Shown one piece after another: positions 13,337 to 18,226 of a stretch of 18,226 bases of DNA. This DNA comes from UBA927 sp964361785. Its GTDB lineage: Bacteria > Patescibacteriota > Microgenomatia > UBA10105 > UBA927. Each line of letters starts with the position of its first letter. The stretch's first letter is position 1. The stretch spans positions 1 through 18,226 of the forward strand of contig CAYIBX010000023.1 in assembly GCA_964361785.1 (NCBI GenBank). Reading direction: 5' to 3'. The notes under the pieces are model-generated. The model did no database searches. It saw only the letters and a list, made by a program, of their open reading frames with translations, and had not been told where the DNA came from. The position numbers were made by a program, and so were the translations under genes.

Positions 13337-14422
13337 ATGCATTCTGATACTGATTCATTACTTATCACCAACCCAACAAACATCCGATACTTAACCGGAT
13401 TTGTTGGGGTGGAACAAAGGGATGCATATTTAATGCTTCTTCCTACCAAAGCATTCCTTCTCGTTTCCCCACTCTATCAAGAAGAAGCAAAGATCGTGCA
13501 ATTTAATAATTCATTTCTAAAGAAGCAGTTTCCAAAAATAAAAACACTCGACATAAACATATTGACGCCTGATAATCGCATAACAAAGCAGTTAACCAAC
13601 ATTTGTGCAAATGAAAAGATACAAACACTTTCATTCGAGTCAGAAAATATAACCGTCTCTGAATACGAAGGATTTAAGAGTGTTGTCCCCACGCTCTCCC
13701 CTACACAAAACGTCATAGAGAAATTACGGGTGGGAAAATTTCCAAATGAAATCACCTCTATTAAAAAAGCTGCAAAACTCACTGACGACTGCTTTACGTT
13801 TATCCAAACAAAAATACAAAAAGGAGTCACGGAAACTGACCTTTCGTGGGAAATCGAAACATTTTTCCGAAAAAATGGCGCTGAAAACGCATTCTCTCCC
13901 ATTGTCGCTTTTGGCAAAAACAGTAGTCAGCCACATTACATGACGCCAGCTTCTGCAAGGGGCCCCCTTGCAGAGAAGAGCATCGTTCTATTAGACTTTG
14001 GTGCACGGGTGAACGGATATTGTGCAGATATGACACGAATGATTTTCGTTGGAAAACCAAAACCTGAATGGATCAAGGCATACAACACAGTGCTTCTTTC
14101 ACAACAAACAGCCATCGACAACCTTTCTTCATCGGTTTCTGGGGCAGAAATTGACCGATCGTGTAGAAAAATTATTGAAGATGCGGGACTTCCCACGTAT
14201 CCCCACAGTTTGGGTCATGGTGTAGGCCTTGAAATTCATGAAGCACCACGACTTACTATTCATAACGATGTAACACTTACAAAAGACATGGTCATCACGG
14301 TCGAGCCCGCTACATATATTCCCAACGAATTCGGTATTCGTATAGAAGATCTCGTGCATATCAAAGACAATGAAATTGCCGTGTTATCGACAAGCACAAA
14401 AGAGGTTATAATACTGTTATGA
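13337..14422 (+). CDS. M24-family metallopeptidase (Xaa-Pro aminopeptidase/dipeptidase)
   Basis: A 361-residue cytosolic peptidase that removes or splits residues next to proline. The N-terminal creatinase-like domain (about 1-130) starts with LLITNPTNIRYLTGF, typical of short Xaa-Pro peptidases. The C-terminal pita-bread domain carries all five metal ligands: Asp220 in LLDFGA, Asp231 in CADMTR, His294 in GHGVGLEIHE, Glu323 in VEPA and Glu337 in IRIEDLV. Length matches PepQ/YpdF-type enzymes rather than long PepP. Its own promoter reads from inside the small gene upstream. Its stop overlaps the hisS start as ATGA (14419-14422). Confidence 0.93.
   Translation: MHSDTDSLLITNPTNIRYLTGFVGVEQRDAYLMLLPTKAFLLVSPLYQEEAKIVQFNNSFLKKQFPKIKTLDINILTPDNRITKQLTNICANEKIQTLSFESENITVSEYEGFKSVVPTLSPTQNVIEKLRVGKFPNEITSIKKAAKLTDDCFTFIQTKIQKGVTETDLSWEIETFFRKNGAENAFSPIVAFGKNSSQPHYMTPASARGPLAEKSIVLLDFGARVNGYCADMTRMIFVGKPKPEWIKAYNTVLLSQQTAIDNLSSSVSGAEIDRSCRKIIEDAGLPTYPHSLGHGVGLEIHEAPRLTIHNDVTLTKDMVITVEPATYIPNEFGIRIEDLVHIKDNEIAVLSTSTKEVIILL
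14407..14412 (+). promoter_or_regulatory. TATAAT -10 box 6 bases before hisS
   Basis: A perfect TATAAT ends 6 bases before the hisS ATG (14419). The best -35 at 17-base spacing, TTATCG (14384-14389), is weak. It sits within the end of the aminopeptidase gene and may give hisS a leaderless transcript of its own. Confidence 0.4.
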
Positions 14423-15630
14423 ACATCGTACAACCACTGAGGGGTTTTAGAGATTTTTTGCCCGCCGAGGCGGCCAAGCGCAAATGGCTGCGCGATACAC
14501 TCGCGGGTATTTTTGAATCATGGGGATTTGCGCCGCTTGAAACGCCAACACTCGAGCCACTGGAGATATTTACTGGTGCGATTGGTGAGGATGAAAAGTT
14601 ATTTTTCAAATTCAAAGACCAAGGAGATCGTGATGTGGCATTGCGTTATGATCAGACCGTGCCAACCTGTCGCGTTATCGCACAATATCAAAACTCCTTG
14701 ACATTCCCATTCAAACGCTATCAAATACAACCCGCATTTAGAGCAGAAAAGCCCCAGAAAGGCAGATATCGTGAATTCATACAGGCAGATGCAGATATAT
14801 TTGGCGTGAAGACTCCTGATGCAGATGCGGAAGTAATCGCGTTATCTCTTGATATCTACAAACAACTTGGATTCAAAAGACCTCTTGTTCGGATCAATTC
14901 GCGTGCATTATTCAAAGACATGCCATACGAGGCAATAGTCAGTATAGATAAGATTAAAAAAATCAGTGACGATGGCGTCGTAGAAGAAATGGTAAAAAAA
15001 GGCATTGAGCTTTCTAAAGCCAAAGAATACCTTTCCTACGTCAAAAATTTGAAACCCAATGAAGAAATCGTTTTCATTCTCAAGTATCTTAAAGATTATG
15101 GCTTTCCAGATAACTGGTATGAATTTGATCCCACTATTGCTCGTTCATTTTCCTATTCCATGGGCCCTATCTGGGAAGTAGAAATTCCGGATGCAGGATA
15201 CAATATGTCAGTTTTAGGCGGCGAACGATACGATGGACTACTTGAGAAATTAGCAAGCAAGGACATCGGGGGTACTGGATTTGGTTTGGGATTTGATCGC
15301 ACGCTTGAGGCGTGTGAAATTATGAACCTTATTCCTACACTCTCTGCAGCGGGACAAGTCCTCGTAACCGTTTTTACCAAAGACATGTTGCCTCAATCAC
15401 AACAGACAGCGAGAAAACTGCGTGAGCGTGGGATTTCTACAGATCTATACCCAACACCTGACAAATTAGAAAAACAACTCAAATTTGCCGATAAAAATAA
15501 CATCCCGTATGTCATCATTTTGGGGCCAGAAGAACAATCAACAAGCGTTGTAAAACTCAAAAACATGCAGTCAAAAGAACAAGAAGTGCTCACCATCAAT
15601 GAGGTCATAGAAAAACTTACTCGTGAATAA
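14419..15630 (+). CDS. hisS: Histidine--tRNA ligase
   Basis: A 403-residue class II aminoacyl-tRNA synthetase that charges tRNA-His. It starts with the typical PLRGFRDFLPAEA. Motif 2 is within FKRYQIQPAFRAEKPQKGRYREF. Histidine-specific elements include a GGERYDGLLE-type segment in the later catalytic core, followed by motif 3 GGTGFGLGFDRTLEA. The C-terminal anticodon-binding domain (about 315-400) has VLVTVFT and the GISTDLYP pattern. Length is close to the family norm of 400-430. The ATGA overlap couples it to the peptidase gene, and the EamA gene starts inside its last codons. Its nearness to a histidine-ammonia-lyase-like gene may be chance. Confidence 0.96.
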   Translation: MNIVQPLRGFRDFLPAEAAKRKWLRDTLAGIFESWGFAPLETPTLEPLEIFTGAIGEDEKLFFKFKDQGDRDVALRYDQTVPTCRVIAQYQNSLTFPFKRYQIQPAFRAEKPQKGRYREFIQADADIFGVKTPDADAEVIALSLDIYKQLGFKRPLVRINSRALFKDMPYEAIVSIDKIKKISDDGVVEEMVKKGIELSKAKEYLSYVKNLKPNEEIVFILKYLKDYGFPDNWYEFDPTIARSFSYSMGPIWEVEIPDAGYNMSVLGGERYDGLLEKLASKDIGGTGFGLGFDRTLEACEIMNLIPTLSAAGQVLVTVFTKDMLPQSQQTARKLRERGISTDLYPTPDKLEKQLKFADKNNIPYVIILGPEEQSTSVVKLKNMQSKEQEVLTINEVIEKLTRE

Positions 15631-16528
15631 ACGACTTACTGCCACCTTCATGCTCGTTCTCGTTTCGTTAATCTGGGGAGCGGCGAGTCCGGTCGTTAAA
15701 CATACACTCACATGGTTTGATCCGTGGCTCTTTCTCACCTATCGATTCTTTCTCTCCACTCTCATCGCAATTGCGTATCTTTATGTCACGCAAACGCCGT
15801 TTCCTAAAAAAGCGTCGGACAAATTATTACTGCTTACAACGAGCATTATTTCGGCACCCCTCTCACTCTTTCTTTTTTTCACGGCACTCAGTAAAACAAC
15901 GGCACTCTCAGGGAGTCTTATCACCGCGTCTGGCCCCCTCTTTCTTGTATTAGGTGGCGTATTATTTTTCCACGACAGAATACGAAAAAATGAAAAAATC
16001 GGAATAGCTATCACCATCCTTGGGACATTGCTGATCGTCATCGGCCCGTTTATCCTAAATAGCCAGATGGATACTCTCGGGAAACTCGAAGGAAATGCGC
16101 TCATGCTTTTGGCAGTCATGACAGATATCGTCGGCGCTCTGCTTTCCAAAGAAGCCATGAAAAAAGGAATAAATCCAACCTTAGTCGCGCAATTTCAATT
16201 TATAGTCGGATTCTTACTTTTTGTGCCGTTCCTTTTTCTTTGGCAATCACCTGAAACGATTGTAACGACACTCATCAACGCGCCGAAAGAAGCACATCTT
16301 GGGACACTCTTTATGGCAATATTTTCCGGCACGATTGCCTATACTTTGCGAAACATCGCCATCAAAACTATTGAAGTATCAGAGTCTGCCCTGTTTCAAT
16401 ATTTGCAACCCCTCTGGGCAGCAATTTTGGCCGTTCTCTGGCTTAAGGAGTCCATTACGCCTTCATATATTATTGGTGGAATAATAATTGCAGTCGGAGT
16501 GGTTATTGCCGAGCGTCGTAGAAAATAG
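15623..16528 (+). CDS. EamA-family (DMT superfamily) transporter
   Basis: A 301-residue membrane protein with ten hydrophobic segments in two EamA halves (about 5-140 and 155-298). The first half begins FMLVLVSLIWGAASPVVKH, the classic EamA opening, and the second ends LQPLWAAILAVLWLKESITPSYIIGGIIIAVGVVIAERR, the classic closing. Family members export amino acids, nucleotides or other metabolites; the substrate here is unknown. The start is GTG at 15623, overlapping the hisS stop by 8 bases; ATG 15650 is an alternative that would cut into the first helix. It is probably transcribed with hisS. Confidence 0.92.
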   Translation: MNKRLTATFMLVLVSLIWGAASPVVKHTLTWFDPWLFLTYRFFLSTLIAIAYLYVTQTPFPKKASDKLLLLTTSIISAPLSLFLFFTALSKTTALSGSLITASGPLFLVLGGVLFFHDRIRKNEKIGIAITILGTLLIVIGPFILNSQMDTLGKLEGNALMLLAVMTDIVGALLSKEAMKKGINPTLVAQFQFIVGFLLFVPFLFLWQSPETIVTTLINAPKEAHLGTLFMAIFSGTIAYTLRNIAIKTIEVSESALFQYLQPLWAAILAVLWLKESITPSYIIGGIIIAVGVVIAERRRK

Positions 16529-16534
16529 TATACT
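16506..16534 (+). promoter_or_regulatory. Promoter of rpmE, leaderless spacing
   Basis: TTGCCG at 16506-16511, a 17-base spacer and TATACT at 16529-16534. The ATG at 16543 follows after 8 bases, with no Shine-Dalgarno between. Confidence 0.55.
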
Positions 16535-16542
16535 TAACCTCT

Positions 16543-16848
16543 ATGAAGTCCGATATACATCCTAAATGGTTTGAGACATGTGTCGTTTCGTGCGCGTGCG
16601 GCAACACGTTTACGGTGGGCTCGACGAAAGACAAAATAGCCTTAGAAATTTGTGGCAAATGCCATCCATTTTTTACCGGTGAGATGCGCTTTGTAGATAC
16701 GATGGGAAGGGTCGAGCGCTTCCAATCGAAACAAAACGCCGCCAAAAATAACGTCTATGTCTCCAAAAAGAAAAAACAACAATTAAAGAAACAAAAAGAT
16801 GACTTGACTCCAAAAAGCCTCAAAGAGATGTTGATGGGAGCCAAGTAA
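16543..16848 (+). CDS. rpmE: 50S ribosomal protein bL31, C-terminally extended
   Basis: A 101-residue ribosomal protein located at the central protuberance/intersubunit bridge. It opens with DIHPKWFETCVVSCACGNTF and has ICGKCHPFFTGEMRFVDTMGRVERF, the bL31 signature. Cys17, Cys19, Cys37 and Cys40 form a complete zinc-binding set, so this is the zinc-containing type. Normal bL31 is about 70 residues; here about 30 extra residues (KKKKQQLKKQKDDLTPKSLKEMLMGAK and preceding) form a lysine-rich tail, probably contacting rRNA. In many bacteria rpmE is followed by prfA, and here the two are separated by the four-helix-bundle element. Confidence 0.95.
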   Translation: MKSDIHPKWFETCVVSCACGNTFTVGSTKDKIALEICGKCHPFFTGEMRFVDTMGRVERFQSKQNAAKNNVYVSKKKKQQLKKQKDDLTPKSLKEMLMGAK

Positions 16849-16856
16849 CAATCAAT

Positions 16857-16878
16857 CTCCAATACACAATATCCAATA
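16857..16878 (+). repeat. Left inverted repeat of the four-helix-bundle element
   Basis: This 22-base sequence, CTCCAATACACA followed by ATATCCAATA, is the reverse complement of 17341-17362 with one mismatch. Related degenerate CCAAT/ATTGG words continue to 16950, including CAATCTCCAATA again at 16896-16907 and TTGGTGATTG at 16921 and 16935. Confidence 0.75.
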
Positions 16879-16934
16879 CACAAAAATGCGCACCACAATC
16901 TCCAATAAACACATTTATTTTTGGTGATTGAATA

Positions 16935-16964
16935 TTGGTGATTGAGTATTGATTAATGTATATT
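16935..16964 (+). promoter_or_regulatory. Putative promoter of the four-helix-bundle gene within its repeat
   Basis: TTGGTG at 16935-16940, an 18-base spacer and TATATT at 16959-16964, with ATG 16971 six bases beyond. The -35 word is part of the repeat, so the element may carry its own promoter. Confidence 0.4.
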
Positions 16965-16970
16965 AGTCAC

Positions 16971-17321
16971 ATGGTTCCTTTTAACCTTCGGGAAAGAATT
17001 TTTGCATTTGTTCTTGGTGTACTTAATCTCATTAAATTACTACCTGAATCCCGTATAAATCAAATTCTTATCAATCAAATCGGACGATCAGCAACGAGTA
17101 TTGGGGCAAATTATGAAGAAGCTGATGGCACGGCTACCAAAAAAGATTTTGCATATAAAATGAGCTTAGTTAAAAAGGAAGCAAAAGAATCTAAGTATTG
17201 GCTACGACTTATTCGTGTAACAAATACAGATAAACTCTATGGAAAAATTGATACCTTAGGCATAGAATGTGAAGAGCTAATTCGCATAATTGCCACAATT
17301 ATTATAAAATCTACTTCTTAG
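16971..17321 (+). CDS. Four-helix-bundle protein (S23/IVP family)
   Basis: A 116-residue all-helical protein of the 23S-rRNA intervening-sequence (S23) family. The diagnostic stretch is RSATSIGANYEEADG, then KKDFAYKMSLVKKEAKESKYWLRLI. The family fold is shared with Avd of diversity-generating retroelements and forms pentameric bundles; function is not established, and free-standing copies are abundant in CPR genomes. ATG 16956 adds five residues; 16971 is preferred because the family homology starts there and a -10 box sits six bases upstream. It lies between rpmE and the release-factor gene, flanked by inverted TTGG/CCAA-rich repeats, which suggests an inserted or mobilisable unit. Confidence 0.85.
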   Translation: MVPFNLRERIFAFVLGVLNLIKLLPESRINQILINQIGRSATSIGANYEEADGTATKKDFAYKMSLVKKEAKESKYWLRLIRVTNTDKLYGKIDTLGIECEELIRIIATIIIKSTS

Positions 17322-17340
17322 TTGGATATTTTAAATTATT

Positions 17341-17362
17341 TATTGGATATTGTGTATTGGTG
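17341..17362 (+). repeat. Right inverted repeat of the four-helix-bundle element
   Basis: TATTGGATATTG followed by TGTATTGGTG pairs with 16857-16878 apart from one position. A further ATTGGATATTG copy follows at 17363-17373 and runs up to the release-factor start. Confidence 0.75.
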
Positions 17363-17379
17363 ATTGGATATTGAAATAT

Positions 17380-18081
17380 ATGAATACTAATATTGCGATT
17401 CTGGAGTTTCGGGCTGGGCCCGGAGGAGAAGAGGCAAAGATTTGGGCGGCAGACCTTTTGCGCATGTATTCCCGCTACGCCATAATCCTTGGGTGGAAAG
17501 TGGATCTTCTCGATGACACGGTGCTTCGCATCAAAGGACTCGATGCATTCACCAAATTGCAATACGAAGCAGGGACACACAGAGTCCAACGCATACCAAC
17601 GACCGAGAAACACGGTCGGATACATACCTCCACAGCCACTATAGCGGTCTTGCCTGACGTGCCAGAGAACGAAGTGGCTATCAGAACAGAAGACATAGCG
17701 TGGGAGTTTTATCGAGCAGGCGGCAAGGGTGGCCAAAACGTCAATAAAGTCAGCTCTGCTGTACGACTAAGACACATCCCATCCGGCATCGTCGTACAGT
17801 GCCAAAACGAACGCGATCAATTTCAGAATAGATCTGTGGCTCTCTCTATGCTTCGCGCTAAGCTCTGGGAGAAACAACTGATGGAACGCGAAGTAGCTGC
17901 CAACGAACAACGATCTGTCATAGGGCGTGGTATGAGAGCGGAAAAAATTCGTACGTATAACTACGCGCAAAACAGAGTCACCGATCACCGCATAAACAAA
18001 AGCTGGCACAATTTAGAAGATATTATAGAAGGCAAAATGCAAAAGATTACGGAAGCGATGATAGAATCATCTACAAACTAA
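17380..18081 (+). CDS. prfA: RF1-type peptide chain release factor lacking the N-terminal domain
   Basis: A 233-residue class I release factor that hydrolyses peptidyl-tRNA at stop codons. The tripeptide anticodon-like motif is Pro73-Thr74-Thr75 (RF1 uses PxT, so UAA/UAG reading is expected). The catalytic GGQ is 117-119 in AGGKGGQNVNKVSSAVRL, and RTYNYAQNRVTDHRIN is an RF1 signature. Full-length RF1 is about 360 residues. The first residues here (ILEFRAGPGGEEA) align near RF1 residue 120, so domain 1 is absent, and domain 2 is also shortened before the PTT loop. No trace of the missing part is visible upstream, where the repeat element begins. TTG 17350 would only add translated repeat. A -10-like GATATT lies 7 bases before the ATG. 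It could be a genuine short factor or a truncated gene. Confidence 0.85.
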   Translation: MNTNIAILEFRAGPGGEEAKIWAADLLRMYSRYAIILGWKVDLLDDTVLRIKGLDAFTKLQYEAGTHRVQRIPTTEKHGRIHTSTATIAVLPDVPENEVAIRTEDIAWEFYRAGGKGGQNVNKVSSAVRLRHIPSGIVVQCQNERDQFQNRSVALSMLRAKLWEKQLMEREVAANEQRSVIGRGMRAEKIRTYNYAQNRVTDHRINKSWHNLEDIIEGKMQKITEAMIESSTN

Positions 18082-18089
18082 CTTTCATC

Positions 18090-18197
18090 TTACCAACCAG
18101 CTTTTTTAACAATTTCATCTTGAATTTCTTGCAATACTCGCCTCGCCTTTACCTTCGGAATATTACGATATATTAGACGTGTTGCGATATAGCTTCA
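18090..18197 (-). other. Possible minus-strand coding trace, unidentified
   Basis: On the minus strand a 34-codon open stretch ends at TAA 18090-18092 with a plausible, charged C-terminus (KVKARRVLQEIQDEIVKKAGW). It is closed upstream by TGA at 18195-18197, and no start codon is evident. It may be the 3' end of a frameshifted gene entering from the right or may be chance. It is convergent with the release-factor gene. Confidence 0.25.
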
Positions 18198-18226
18198 TTC
18201 AGTAGCCGTGACGAGAGGTTTTTGGA

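Larger units (their letters stand above)
16857..17362 (+). mobile_element. Candidate S23-gene element bounded by 22-bp inverted repeats
   Basis: The unit consists of the four-helix-bundle gene with inverted repeats at 16857-16878 and 17341-17362 (21 of 22 positions match), plus inner degenerate repeats on both sides. There is no transposase, and no target-site duplication could be identified. It interrupts the usual rpmE-prfA neighbourhood, and its right edge lies 17 bases before the shortened release-factor gene. Mobility is inference. Confidence 0.45.

Noticed and set aside
14419..15630. A histidine-metabolism cluster linking hisS with the lyase.
   Set aside because: An independent promoter and an unrelated peptidase lie between them, and no other histidine gene is present; proximity alone is not evidence.
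16849..17373. Repeated TTGG/CCAA words as a CRISPR array.
   Set aside because: The units are short, degenerate, in both orientations and without regular spacers; no cas genes are nearby. They are element flanks.
1..18226. Recoded genetic code (TGA as glycine or tryptophan).
   Set aside because: TGA acts as the natural stop for several conserved genes, including those with ATGA overlaps, and no conserved protein contains in-frame TGA apart from the decayed tgt and the frameshifted repressor.

Overview
The window reads as a compact, AT-leaning bacterial chromosome segment, most likely from the Candidate Phyla Radiation (Patescibacteria) or a similarly reduced lineage. This is an inference. It rests on very tight gene packing with many ATGA and longer overlaps, a coiled-coil protein of the ATKEDL type, a YerC/TrpR-like regulator, an S23-type four-helix-bundle gene wrapped in TTGG-rich repeats, a lysine-extended bL31, and several genes whose ATG lies 6-8 nt after a -10 box (leaderless style). 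TGA is used as an ordinary stop (for example at the end of the ammonia-lyase and RluA genes), so the standard code applies.

Left part, minus strand (1-5866): an apparent operon of an MFS exporter, an Lgt-like membrane protein, a DksA/TraR zinc-finger protein, an RluA-type pseudouridine synthase and a Kef-type antiporter with an NAD-binding RCK domain. A small coiled-coil protein follows, and then a shrunken tgt gene with its ends recognisable but its middle missing. A short plus-strand membrane protein (5865) shares start-codon bases with the MFS gene. Next, on the minus strand, comes a replication/repair-flavoured run: MBL-fold hydrolase, dnaB, tRNA-Leu(CAA) and a NIF3-family gene.

Middle part, plus strand (9438-13318): two exported proteins form a translationally coupled pair. 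They are followed by the most interesting block, a YerC/TrpR-like repressor gene and a histidine-ammonia-lyase-like MIO enzyme. Each is preceded by a promoter whose -10 (TACCAT) is buried in an array of 8-bp units of form CATG-NTAN. Tandem half-sites every 8 bp are how TrpR-family operators are built, so this looks like a small self-contained regulon: the repressor controls itself and the lyase, plus a 66-residue unknown protein with a near-perfect Shine-Dalgarno sequence. The repressor reading frame appears broken near its 5' end by a single base in a CCCTTTTT run.

Right part, plus strand (13301-18226): an M24 aminopeptidase, hisS, an EamA transporter, rpmE (bL31), a four-helix-bundle element with inverted-repeat ends, and a release factor of RF1 type. 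The release factor keeps PxT and GGQ but lacks the N-terminal domain, and its coding sequence begins right at the edge of the repeat element. The last ~130 bases hold only a doubtful minus-strand coding trace.
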